Shown: positions 16,086 through 24,751, counted from the first letter of the stretch. The stretch is 64,000 nt of DNA from Streptomyces sp. HUAS 15-9 (GCF_025642155.1 NZ_CP106798.1:5022001-5086000); one strand, 5' to 3'. Notes: generated by a model from the sequence alone, not told the origin. Translations and numbers: made by a program.

Positions 16086-17602
16086 TGGGTCCCCTGGAGT
16101 TCCTGCGGGCTGTTGAAGTACTTCTGGTAATCCGCGGGTGAGACATGGATGTCCTGGCCGTTCGGGGGACCCCACGGGTTGCCCAGGATCATGTTCCCGC
16201 CACTGTCGAAGCCCTTGACGTAGAAGACATGCCGGGTGACGTACCCCGGCTGCCAGTTCGGGTTGAGGCCGTTGTTCTTCAGCTCGTCGCCGGACGGAGT
16301 GGCGACGATCACCGGATGGTGTGATTCGAAGGACTGCTTGATGTCGTCGAAGTTGTTGTCGAGCGACTTGGAGTCATGACCAGTCACGTACGGCGGGGCC
16401 ATGTTGGTCTGGTCCCACTCGGTGGCACCGTAGTCGCCCTTCTCGGCGCGGTCGTAGAGCTTGTCCCCCATATGGTTGTCGGGGGTTCCGCCCTTGTCGC
16501 CGCCGTACATCAAGGCGAACGCCTTCTCGTAGTACGCGGGCCAGGTCTCGTTCTTGCCGTGGGCGGAGACCAGGTTGCCGTTGGCGTCCATGGGAAGGTC
16601 CGGCGTCACCGTGACCCAGTGCTGATTGCCGTCCTTGTCCCAGATCCGGACGTCCACCGTGCCGTTGGGATTCTGCTTGATCCCTTCGGCGATGAACTTC
16701 GGATTCGCCTGGGCCGTCGCGGTGAGGGACGCGATGTACCAGCAGTCCGCGAACTGACCCTGCGAGATGCTCGACGCGTCGACCTTGCCCGGGGTGGCGA
16801 ACAGCGGATCGCTGGGCATGCCGTAGCGCATGCCATTCACGCCTTGGTTGAGCTGGGAGTTGTATCCCTGGAGCCACGCGTCGGTGGTGTCGAACCCCGG
16901 CTGGATTCCCGGGAAGGCCGCCTCCAGCTTGGCCCAGTGCGTCGGTCCGGCCTTCCTCAGCAAGCCGCTGAGGTGGTCGCGGAACTGGGCCTCGGGTATG
17001 CCGTCGTGGGACTCCCACCACCACATGCCGCTGTCGTCGGTCTTCTTCGCCAGGTCGCCGTAGCGGCGGAGGTCCTCGGCCGGGACCTTGGCGAGGAAGG
17101 CGTCGAATTCGGCGGGGGACAGGGCGTTGAGCTCGTCCTTGACCCTGTTCAGATCGTCACGGTTGCCGTCGTCGCCGAAGCCCTTGCCGTCCAGCGCGGC
17201 GATGTCCTCCAGCGCCTGGTTGATCTTCTTCTCGTCCGGGGCCTTCTCGTCGGCGAAGGCGAGCGCCGGGTCGATGTTGTACCCCTTGGCGAGGAGTTCG
17301 TTGCACTTCTCCAGCTGGTTGCAGCGGCGCGTGATCGAGTCGGACATGTCGTGCAGCTCGTGGCCGAGTGATCCCGGCAGGGTGCCGCCGCCGAACAGCC
17401 AGCCGAAAGGGCCGGAAAAGGGGTTGCCGACTAGCGGTTCGAGGGCGGGGCTCGTGGTTGCGGGTTTGCCACCGAGCAGCCCCTGCGCCTGGGTCAGCAC
17501 CGCGGAGACGTCGCTGTGCAGCTTGCCCGCGTTGTCACCCAGCGTCTTCAGATCGCTACCGAGGCTGCGGATCTGCGGGATGTCGAAGCCGGCGAATGGC
17601 AT
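16082..17602 (-). CDS. Calpain-like (C2 family) cysteine protease with ESX-type N-terminus
   Basis: The 506-residue product has an N-terminal ~100-residue helical region resembling WXG100/LXG-type targeting domains and no signal peptide, then a helical linker. The C-terminal papain-fold protease is of calpain type: Cys287 in QGQFADCWYIASL, the conserved ETWPAYYEKAFALMYGG region (352-368), His458 in GYVTRHVFYVKG and Asn475 in LGNPWG. All three catalytic residues are present. It lies 4 bp (or one short start choice) from a WXG-type gene and overlaps a lipoprotein gene, so export by a type VII-like route is likely. Substrates are unknown. Confidence 0.85.
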   Translation of the reverse strand: MPFAGFDIPQIRSLGSDLKTLGDNAGKLHSDVSAVLTQAQGLLGGKPATTSPALEPLVGNPFSGPFGWLFGGGTLPGSLGHELHDMSDSITRRCNQLEKCNELLAKGYNIDPALAFADEKAPDEKKINQALEDIAALDGKGFGDDGNRDDLNRVKDELNALSPAEFDAFLAKVPAEDLRRYGDLAKKTDDSGMWWWESHDGIPEAQFRDHLSGLLRKAGPTHWAKLEAAFPGIQPGFDTTDAWLQGYNSQLNQGVNGMRYGMPSDPLFATPGKVDASSISQGQFADCWYIASLTATAQANPKFIAEGIKQNPNGTVDVRIWDKDGNQHWVTVTPDLPMDANGNLVSAHGKNETWPAYYEKAFALMYGGDKGGTPDNHMGDKLYDRAEKGDYGATEWDQTNMAPPYVTGHDSKSLDNNFDDIKQSFESHHPVIVATPSGDELKNNGLNPNWQPGYVTRHVFYVKGFDSGGNMILGNPWGPPNGQDIHVSPADYQKYFNSPQELQGTQ

Positions 17603-17606
17603 CGAC

Positions 17607-17924
17607 TCACCTGCCCGGCTTGCTGCTCTGGGCCTTGCGGGCCTCGTCGTCGAGGTTGCTCGCCTCGGTCTCCCACCGTCGGGCGTCGGCCATCAGATCA
17701 CTGGCCATCGAGTGCAGCGAGCTCTTGCGGGCGCCGAGGGTGGCCGTGGACGCGTCGGCGAAGGGGCCCTTCCATATGGCCGGCGTTGCCTGCGACACCG
17801 CCTTGTCGAGATACGGCCCGAGCGACCCCGCAAGGGTCCGGGCCCTGCGTGCGCACTCGCGCAGGTCGTCCGCCCGTTTCTTCAACTGCGCGGGCGTCTC
17901 GCCCTGTTCGTCCGGTCTTACCAT
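17607..17924 (-). CDS. WXG-type small helical protein upstream of the calpain-like protease
   Basis: The 105-residue product has two predicted helices joined by PAIWKGPFADAST, a W-x-G turn, with a charged C-terminal helix (SMASDLMADARRWETEASN). This is the size and layout of WXG100/ESX proteins. I chose the ATG at 17924 because GGGG lies five bases upstream; an ATG at 17942 would add six residues but lacks a site. The short gap to the protease gene indicates co-expression and a probable export partnership. Confidence 0.78.
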   Translation of the reverse strand: MVRPDEQGETPAQLKKRADDLRECARRARTLAGSLGPYLDKAVSQATPAIWKGPFADASTATLGARKSSLHSMASDLMADARRWETEASNLDDEARKAQSSKPGR

Positions 17925-17948
17925 GTCAACCCCGTAGTCCATCGGCCG

Positions 17949-18158
17949 TCAGGCACCGAGCGCCGATGCTAACAAACGGCCGAATCGGTCAAGTCGGTTC
18001 GCTTGTGTGACAGTTACCGCACCCTTACGAAGTGCGCAGCGATCCTTCACAGGGCAACGCCGTATGTCGTCCGACCTGTCGCCACCCCAGCCGCAGGCGG
18101 TCAGCAGCAGGGCCGCGGCGGTTGCCACGGTGGTCAGGGGCAGGCTGCGGCGGGCCAC
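17949..18158 (-). pseudogene. Truncated lipoprotein gene remnant
   Basis: The GTG at 18158 has a strong ribosome-binding site (GGGGAGA, seven bases away) and encodes a good lipoprotein signal ending LLLTAC-GWGG. About eight residues after the lipobox the sequence turns into AT-richer, promoter-like DNA that shows no coding character until a chance stop at 17949. The mature domain appears to have been lost. A functional 69-residue lipopeptide cannot be excluded. Confidence 0.5.
17966..17992 (-). promoter_or_regulatory. Candidate promoter of the WXG-calpain-lipoprotein operon
   Basis: On the minus strand TTGACC (17992-17987) and TAGCAT (17971-17966) are spaced by 15 bp, a little short. The transcript would start near 17959. 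The elements lie inside the remnant lipoprotein frame, which supports that frame being non-functional. Confidence 0.35.
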
Positions 18159-18333
18159 GGTTGAGTCTCCCCGGTGTCCGGCGTGTGCAACTGGGAACGA
18201 CGCTATGGGTGGTGATCGGTCCTCCGGTCTCCGGCCGTCTCTTCGACGCCGTCAGTCGCACTCCATAGGATCTCGGTAGGCTCGACCCACCCCCCGAACC
18301 AACTCCTCCCACACACGACCCAGGACACCCGCC

Positions 18334-21320
18334 ATGGCGCGACGCAGCACATCAAGCTCGACGGGAAGCCCCGCGGGCCCGCGGAACCGGACACCGCAGC
18401 CGGTGCGCGTGCGTCGGCGTTCGTTCGGGGACTTCGTCAAGGCGTTCTTCGCGTTCGTCGCCCTGCTCGTGCTCGTCGTCGGCGTGCCCGGCGCCCTCGC
18501 CGTGGAGGTCGGGTGGCCGCTGCCGCACGGGGTGCCGAGCCTCGACTGGCTGCAGCAGGAGATCACGGTCCAGACCTTCCTGCACGTGCTCACCGTGATC
18601 GTGTGGCTCGCCTGGGCCCAGTTCACGGCCTGCGTGCTGGTGGAGGTCAAGGCCGCGCTGTCCGGCGTGGGCATCCCGGGGCGTGTCCCCGGCGCGGGTC
18701 CCAGCCAGCTGCTCGCCCGGCAGCTCGTCGCCGCGCTGCTGCTCGTCGGCGCCACCGCGGCCGGCCTCACGCCGGGGCTCTCACAGCTCGGACACAGCCT
18801 GGAGGGGAACCAGAAGGGGACCGTCGCCGCCGCCCAGCAGACCCCCGGCCTCTTCGCACAGCAGCAGGAGCAGGCCGCCAATACCGCGGCCGCGCTCGCC
18901 GAGCAGGCCTCGCACGCCACCGCCCACGCCGACGCCGGGGGCGGCACGGCCAGGCACGGCGACACGAAGTACTACCGGATCCAGCCGCCCGAGGGCCGTC
19001 ACCACGACTCCCTCTGGGAGATAGCCCAGCGGCACCTCGGCGACGGCCGCCGGTACAAGGAGATCTACGAGCTCAACAAGGACCGGATCCAGCCCGACGG
19101 TTCGCGTCTGTCCGAGGCCAGCCTCATCCGTCCCGGCTGGATCATGGAGATGCCGGGCGACGCTCACGGCGGCGAACTCGTCGAGAACCCCGATGCCCAT
19201 GTCTCCCACGAGGTGCGGCAGCAGATCCACGACTACGCCAAGACCGGGGACCACGCCAAGGAACAGGAACAGGAACAGGAACAGGAACAGGAACAGGGGC
19301 AGCATGCCGGCGGCGGTGGTTCCGGTGCCTCCGGCGGCTCCCGCGTGTCCATTCCCCAGCAGCGGCCCGCCCCGGCCGGAGGGCAGGAGCGGCAGCGCGT
19401 CACCCCCGCCGCCGACAGCGGCTCCGCAAGCCACTCCTTCGGTCTGCCCGAAGCCCTCGTCGGCGCCCCCTCCTCGCCGCCGGCCTGCTCGGCGCCCTCG
19501 GCCGGCGGCGCCGCCAGGCGATGTGGCAGTCGGCGCTGGGAGCCGTCGGCGGGCGGCGCGGCATGGAGCCGCCGACGCCGACCGGGGACGCCCAGGACGT
19601 CCACGACGCGCTGCTCGTCGGGGCCGACCCCGAGGGCGTACGGCTCCTGGACCGTTCGCTGCGGGGCCTTGCCGCCTCCCTCGCGGCCGAATCGCGCGCA
19701 CTGCCCGTCGTCTACGCCGCCTGGTTCAGCAACGGCGATCTGCACCTCCAGCTCGCCCAGCCGGCCGGAAAGCCGCCGGCGCCCTGGCAGCTCGGGCAGG
19801 ACCAGACGTTCTGGATGCTGGCGCGCGCGGATGCCGAGAGATACGAGGACGTCGACACCGCGGCGCCGTACCCGGGTCTCGTCAGCCTCGGCACCATGGA
19901 CGAATCGCGGCTGCTGCTCAATCTGGAGGCCGTGCCCGGCATCGTCTCCCTGAGCGGCCGCGAGGCCGACCGGGCCGCCGTGTTCGCCTCCGTCGCCGCC
20001 GAACTGGCCACCAACGGCTGGTCGGACCGGATGACCATCACCCTCGTCGGCTTCGGCGAGGACCTCACCGCGCTCGCGCCCAACCGGCTGCGCCACCTCG
20101 ACGGCATCGAAGCGCTGATCGAGACGATGGAGGCCGAGACCCGCCAGCGTCGCGGCGCCCTCGGTGCCGCCGGCCACGACTCCGTGCTCACCGGCCGCTC
20201 CGGGCCCGCCCAGCACACCCGTTGGGCCCCGCACCTCGTCCTGCTCGCCGCCCAGCCCTCCGCCGAGGACGCCGTCAAGCTCGCCGAACTCGCCGCCGAC
20301 GCCGGCCGGCTCGGCATCGGCTACCTCGTCGGCACCGAGACCGGTGATCTGTCCGGCGCCGCCTGGGAGATGGAGGTCACGCCCGAGGGCAAGCTGCTCG
20401 CCCCGCTGCTCGGCCTGGAGCTCGACGCACAGCTCCTGCCGGCCGTCCAGCAGCGCGCGGTCGTCGAGCTGTTCGTCGAGGCCGACCCCGAGCGCGATCC
20501 GGACGGGCCGCCCACCACCCCGCCGTTCCTCGTCGACATCAGCGAGCAGGGGCGGCCCGCGGTGTACGCGCGCCTCGTCGGGCCGTACGAGATCATCGGC
20601 CTCGACACCCCGGACGGGGAGCGCAGCGCCCTGCTGCACGAGGCGCTCGCCCTGCTGCTTCTGCACCGCGAGGGCGTGCACCCGCGCGTGCTCGCCTCCG
20701 CGCTGTGGCCGCGCGGGGTCACCGAGGACGTACGGGACGCGCTCGTCGAGCGGCTGCGCACCTGGCTCGGGACGGATCCCGACGGCACGCCCCGGCTCGG
20801 CGCCGACGCGACCGGGCGGCTCACGCTCGCCAAGTCGGTCGTCTCCGACCTTGACGTACTGCGTTCCCTCTACCACGAGGCCACCCAGGGCAAGGGTGTC
20901 GACAGCCGCGCCGTACGCGGACGGCTGCTCACGGACGCGCTGGTCCTGGTCCGCGGACCGCTGCTCGCCGACCGGCCCGAGGGCCGCTACCGCTGGCTCA
21001 CCCATGAGATCGTCGACGCCCAACTCCCGCTGCTGGTCGCCGACACCGGCCTCGCCCTGTCCGCGTTCCACCTGGAGAAGGACCGCGCGGAGAAGGCGAT
21101 CGAGGCGCTGAACGCGGCGCTGAACTCGGCCCCGGACGACGAGCGCCTGTGGAACGAACTGCTGCGCGCCACCCACGCCACCGGCGACACCGCCCGCCTG
21201 CGGACCCTCGCCGTCGACCTCCTCGGCCGCGGTGGCGCCCGCGGTCTACCGCCGCGCACGGAGGCGCTCCTCGACGAGCTCCTGCCCACCTGGCGCGACG
21301 GCGCCGCCGCGGCGGGATGA
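18334..21320 (+). pseudogene. LysM / BTAD-type membrane protein, interrupted by a one-base frameshift
   Basis: Restoring one base gives a protein of about 995 residues. In order it has: a basic N-terminus; membrane segments around FFAFVALLVLVVGVPG, VLTVIVWLAWAQFTACVL and LVAALLLVGATAAG; a LysM domain (DSLWEIAQRHLGDGRRYKEI); a Glu-Gln repeat; a further membrane segment; and a cytosolic half ending in a winged-helix-like plus BTAD-like TPR region (AFHLEKDRAEKAIEALNAAL). The frame from 18334 runs to a stop at 19953. The downstream half continues in the next frame to 21320. The switch is at the C5 run 19466-19470, where a sixth C would restore LVGAPLLAAGLLGALG. The stop overlaps the prepilin peptidase start. 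Confidence 0.85.
19261..19296 (+). repeat. (GAACAG)6 hexanucleotide repeat
   Basis: Six perfect tandem copies of GAACAG encode six Glu-Gln pairs in the extracellular linker of the LysM/BTAD-type protein. The unit length is a multiple of three, so copy-number changes would alter linker length without shifting frame. Confidence 0.9.
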
Positions 21321-22045
21321 ACGACCTCGCGCTGATCGCCGCCGCCGCGCTGTGGGGTGCGGTGGCGGGGTCGTCGCTGCCCCGGGCGGCCTACCGCTTC
21401 TCCGCCCCGCAGGGGGAGGAGTGGCGGGCGCTGTGTCCGGGCGGGCATCCGGTGCGGGGGTGGATCGGCCGGGGCCGGTGCCCGGACTGCGCCGAATCCT
21501 CGTACGGCCCCGGCGCCCCCGTCCTCGCCACGGCCACCGCCCTTTTCTGCGCCGCCCTCGCCGCCGCCACCGGCACCCGGCCCGAGCTCGGAGTCTGGCT
21601 GCTGCTCGCGCCCCTCTGGGTGCTGCTGGCGGTGGTGGACTTCCGGGTGAAGCGGCTGCCGGACCCGCTGACGCTGCCGCTCGCGGCCGCCGCCCTGGCC
21701 CTGCTCGGCCCGGTCTCCCTCCTGCCCGAGCACACCGGCCATTGGTTCACCGCGCTGTACGGCGCCCTGGCGCTCGGCGGCGGCTACTTCGTGCTGTTCC
21801 TCATCAACCCGGGCGGCATGGGCTTCGGCGATGTGAAACTGGCGCTCGGGATGGGCGCCGTACTGGGGTGGTACGGCTGGCCGACCGTCATGCTCGGCAC
21901 CTTCGCGGGCTTCTCGTTCGGGGCGCTGTACGGCGGTGCCCTCGTCGTCGCGCGGCGGGCCGGGCGCAAGACGGCGATACCGTTCGGGCCGTTCCTGATC
22001 GCGGGCGCGTACGCGGGACTTCTGGCCGGGGCGTACGCGGCCTGA
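21317..22045 (+). CDS. Prepilin peptidase (A24 family)
   Basis: The 242-residue polytopic aspartic protease has the two active-site Asp motifs AVVDFRVKRLPD and GFGDVKLALGMG. An N-terminal cysteine set (CPGGHP ... GRCPDC) resembles the zinc-binding motif of bifunctional PilD enzymes. It would cleave the leader of the Flp pilin and pseudopilins of the Tad cluster. The methyltransferase part of PilD is reduced. The ATG at 21317 overlaps the preceding stop (ATGA), so it is translated with the LysM/BTAD gene. Confidence 0.9.
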   Translation: MNDLALIAAAALWGAVAGSSLPRAAYRFSAPQGEEWRALCPGGHPVRGWIGRGRCPDCAESSYGPGAPVLATATALFCAALAAATGTRPELGVWLLLAPLWVLLAVVDFRVKRLPDPLTLPLAAAALALLGPVSLLPEHTGHWFTALYGALALGGGYFVLFLINPGGMGFGDVKLALGMGAVLGWYGWPTVMLGTFAGFSFGALYGGALVVARRAGRKTAIPFGPFLIAGAYAGLLAGAYAA

Positions 22046-22116
22046 CGTCGGCCGGGCCGAGGCCCTGGCGTAGGCTGGCCGGGTCCGTCCACAACCTTGA
22101 CGAAAGGGACGTCCCG

Positions 22117-23331
22117 GTGACCGAGAAGGCCGACCTCACGTCTTTTGATGTCACAGCCGTGCTCGACCGTGCCGCGGCCGGTGGACGGATCACCCCCGAG
22201 GAGGCGCTCGTCCTCTACCGCGACGCCCCGCTGCACGCGCTGGGCGCCGCCGCCGACGCCGTGCGCCGCCGCAACTACGCGGGCACCGAGCACATCGCGA
22301 CGTACATCATCGAGCGCAACATCAACTACACGAACGTGTGCGTCACGGCGTGCAAGTTCTGTGCCTTCTACGCCGCCCCCAAGGACACCGCCAAGGGCTG
22401 GACCCGCGACCTCGACGACATCCTGCGCCGCTGCGCGGAGACCGTGGAGCTGGGCGGCACGCAGATCATGTTCCAGGGCGGGCACCACCCGGACTACGGC
22501 GTCGAGTACTACGAGAAGCACTTCGCCGCCATCAAGAAGGAGTTCCCGCAGCTCGTCATCCACAGCCTGGGGGCGAGCGAGGTCGAGCACATGGCCCGGA
22601 TCTCGAAGGTGCCGGTCGAGGAGGCCATCACCCGGATCCACCAGGCCGGTCTCGACTCCTTCGCGGGCGCCGGCGCCGAGTTGCTGCCCGAGCGGCCGCG
22701 CAAGGCCATCGCCCCGCTCAAGGAGAGCGGCGAGCGCTGGCTGGAGATCATGGAGATCGCGCACGGGCTGGGTGTGGAGTCCACGTCGACGATGCTCATG
22801 GGCACCGGTGAGACCAACGCCGAGCGCATCGAGCACCTGCGGATGATCCGGGACGTACAGGACCGCACGGGCGGCTTCCGCGCGTTCATCCCGTACACCT
22901 ACCAGCCCGAGAACAACCATCTGAAGGGCCGCACGCAGGCCACGCTCTTCGAGTACCTGCGGATGATCGCGATCGCCCGCCTCTTCCTCGACAACGTCCG
23001 GCACATCCAGGGCTCCTGGCTGACCACGGGCAAGGAGGTCGGCCAGCTGTCACTGCACTACGGCGCCGACGACCTCGGCTCGATCATGCTGGAGGAGAAC
23101 GTGGTCTCCTCGGCCGGCGCCAAGCACCGCTCCAACCGCCTGGAGATCATCGACCTGATCCGCAAGGCGGGGCGTGTCCCGGCGCAGCGCTCGACGACGT
23201 ACGAGCTCCTCGTCGTGCACGACGACCCGGCGAACGACCCGGTCGACGAACGCGTGATGTCGCACATCTCGTCGACGGCGATCGAGGGCGGGACGGCCCA
23301 CCCCGAGCTGAAGCTGCTCGCGTCCAACTGA
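22117..23331 (+). CDS. mqnC: Cyclic dehypoxanthinyl futalosine synthase MqnC
   Basis: This 404-residue radical-SAM enzyme of the futalosine menaquinone pathway cyclises dehypoxanthine futalosine. The [4Fe-4S] motif CVTACKFC (C75, C79, C82) is in the family-specific NYTNVCVTACKFCAFY context. GGTQIMFQGGHHPDYG and the C-terminal HRSNRLE and GRVPAQRSTTYE are typical of MqnC rather than MqnE. The GTG at 22117 has AAAGGGA upstream. It is followed by a partner gene and menG. The Streptomyces futalosine route is established; S. coelicolor has MqnC in a comparable position near nuo. Confidence 0.96.
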   Translation: MTEKADLTSFDVTAVLDRAAAGGRITPEEALVLYRDAPLHALGAAADAVRRRNYAGTEHIATYIIERNINYTNVCVTACKFCAFYAAPKDTAKGWTRDLDDILRRCAETVELGGTQIMFQGGHHPDYGVEYYEKHFAAIKKEFPQLVIHSLGASEVEHMARISKVPVEEAITRIHQAGLDSFAGAGAELLPERPRKAIAPLKESGERWLEIMEIAHGLGVESTSTMLMGTGETNAERIEHLRMIRDVQDRTGGFRAFIPYTYQPENNHLKGRTQATLFEYLRMIAIARLFLDNVRHIQGSWLTTGKEVGQLSLHYGADDLGSIMLEENVVSSAGAKHRSNRLEIIDLIRKAGRVPAQRSTTYELLVVHDDPANDPVDERVMSHISSTAIEGGTAHPELKLLASN

Positions 23332-23380
23332 GCCGATCAGGGCCGAGCAGCGCAGACAAGAGCCGACCAGAGCCAACCAG
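23331..23380 (+). repeat. Five degenerate 10-bp direct repeats after mqnC
   Basis: Immediately after the mqnC stop the sequence consists of five 10-base units of the form AGCCGANCAG, with the middle unit most divergent. They fill nearly the whole gap to the next gene. No hairpin forms, so this is not a terminator. Confidence 0.7.
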
Positions 23381-23387
23381 AGGTTCC

Positions 23388-23987
23388 GTGCTGACACTTC
23401 ATGTCGCCGAGCAGTCGCCCGATACGGCGGTTCTGGTCGACGGTGCGTCCGTCGCCGCCGTCGGCCGGTACGAGGAACTGGCCGTCGCCCACCCGCGGGC
23501 GAGGGTGCGGCGCTGGCCCGGCATCCTGACGCCGGGACTGCTGAACCCTTACGGCCCGGAGCTTCTCGAGGCCACGTACCATCCCGACCCGCGCGAGGCC
23601 GATGCCCTCGGGACCGAGCCCATCGGCGGCGAGCGGGCTCGGGAGATCTTCCGTACCGACCCCGCGCGCCTCGGCGCGAGTGCGCGGCGCGGGATCCAGC
23701 GGATGCTGGCGCACGGCACGGTGGCGGTGGCCGGGGAGCTGCGGTCGCGGGCCGTGGTCGACGCGGTGCGCAGGGCCGGGCTCGCGGTGGGACAGCGGCC
23801 GGACCGGCTCCCGGGCCCGGCGGCGCTGTCCCCCACCCCGCTGATCCTGCTGCCGGGGCTGGTGCCGGGCGGCCCCGCCCGGTTCGCCGTGTTCGATGTC
23901 GCGGACCGCGCCGAACTGGTCCGGCGCGGCGCCGGAACCTGTGTGGCGACCGTGATCGGCGGGCGGCTGGTGTACCGCGGCCGCTGA
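23388..23987 (+). CDS. Imidazolonepropionase-like (amidohydrolase-fragment) protein next to mqnC
   Basis: The 199-residue product resembles the small beta-sandwich part of amidohydrolases: an N-terminal VLVDGASVAAVGRYEEL followed by PGILTPGLLNPYG, and a C-terminal ATVIGGRLVYRG. The intervening region, ~LGASARRGIQRMLAHGTVAV, resembles part of the barrel. The metal-binding His-x-His is absent; HPDPRE is not equivalent. It is therefore unlikely to be an active deaminase as it stands. The AGAGG upstream of its GTG and its place between mqnC and menG suggest a role in menaquinone formation, possibly as a binding or scaffold protein. Confidence 0.75.
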   Translation: MLTLHVAEQSPDTAVLVDGASVAAVGRYEELAVAHPRARVRRWPGILTPGLLNPYGPELLEATYHPDPREADALGTEPIGGERAREIFRTDPARLGASARRGIQRMLAHGTVAVAGELRSRAVVDAVRRAGLAVGQRPDRLPGPAALSPTPLILLPGLVPGGPARFAVFDVADRAELVRRGAGTCVATVIGGRLVYRGR

Positions 23988-24006
23988 CGATGCCGAGGCC
24001 GCTGCC

Positions 24007-24034
24007 ATGACGTCGCACCCCCTGCTGCCACAAT
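24007..24034 (+). promoter_or_regulatory. Candidate menG promoter giving a leaderless transcript
   Basis: ATGACG (24007-24012) and CACAAT (24029-24034) are 16 bp apart. The expected initiation base, seven bases after the -10, coincides with the GTG start at 24041, and no ribosome-binding site precedes that codon. Confidence 0.4.
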
Positions 24035-24040
24035 GGTCGG

Positions 24041-24751
24041 GTGACCCGCGCATCCCTGGACAAGCAGCCGCACGAAGTCGCTTCGATGTTCGACAACGTG
24101 GCGGAACGGTACGACCTCACCAATGACGTGCTGTCCCTCGGCCAGGACCGGCGATGGCGCAAGGAGGTCGCGAGGGCGGTCGACGCGCGCCCCGCGCAGA
24201 AGGTGCTGGACCTGGCGGCGGGTACGGCCACCTCGTCGCTGCCCTTCGCTCAGACCGGCGCCTACGTCGTCCCCTGCGACTTCTCCCTCGGCATGCTCCA
24301 GGTCGGCAAGCGGCGCAACCCCTGGCTGCCCTTCACGGCCGGGGACGCGACCAGGCTGCCGTTCAAGGACGACACCTTCGACGCGGTGACGATCTCCTTC
24401 GGGCTGCGCAATGTGCAGGACACGGATGCCGCGCTGCGCGAGATGTACCGGGTGACCCGGCCCGGTGGGCGGGTCGTGATCTGCGAGTTCTCGCACCCGA
24501 CGTGGGCGCCCTTCCGCACCGTCTACACCGAGTACCTGATGCGGGCCCTGCCGCCGGTCGCGCGGGCCGTCTCCTCCAACCCGGAGGCCTACGTCTACCT
24601 CGCCGAGTCCATCCGCGCCTGGCCCGACCAGCCCGCGCTGGCCGAGCGGCTGCGCAAGGCGGGCTGGTCGAAGGTGGCGTACCGGAATCTCAGCGGCGGT
24701 GTGGTGGCCCTGCACCGGGGCTTCAAGGAGAGCGGCTTCAAGGAGAGCTGA
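24041..24751 (+). CDS. menG: Demethylmenaquinone methyltransferase
   Basis: The 236-residue class I SAM methyltransferase of the UbiE/MenG family adds the last methyl group to the naphthoquinone ring. Motifs are [20 protein letters not shown], the SAM loop [20 protein letters not shown] and the post-loop [19 protein letters not shown]. The usual C-terminal GGVVALHRG is followed by an exact duplication, [10 protein letters not shown] (15-bp tandem repeat 24719-24748). The start GTG lacks a ribosome-binding site and may be leaderless. The 3' end overlaps the convergent PASTA gene by 14 bp. Confidence 0.95.
   Translation: MTRASLDKQPHEVASMFDNVAERYDLTNDVLSLGQDRRWRKEVARAVDARPAQKVLDLAAGTATSSLPFAQTGAYVVPCDFSLGMLQVGKRRNPWLPFTAGDATRLPFKDDTFDAVTISFGLRNVQDTDAALREMYRVTRPGGRVVICEFSHPTWAPFRTVYTEYLMRALPPVARAVSSNPEAYVYLAESIRAWPDQPALAERLRKAGWSKVAYRNLSGGVVALHRGFKESGFKES

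Noticed and set aside
19461..19475. Programmed -1 frameshift site in the LysM/BTAD gene
   Set aside because: The local codons GCC CCC do not form an X-XXY-YYZ heptamer, and no clear downstream pseudoknot is visible. A lost C in the run is simpler.
19233..21176. 647-codon antisense frame opposite the LysM/BTAD-type gene
   Set aside because: The sense strand has coherent domains on both sides of the frameshift; the antisense product has none.
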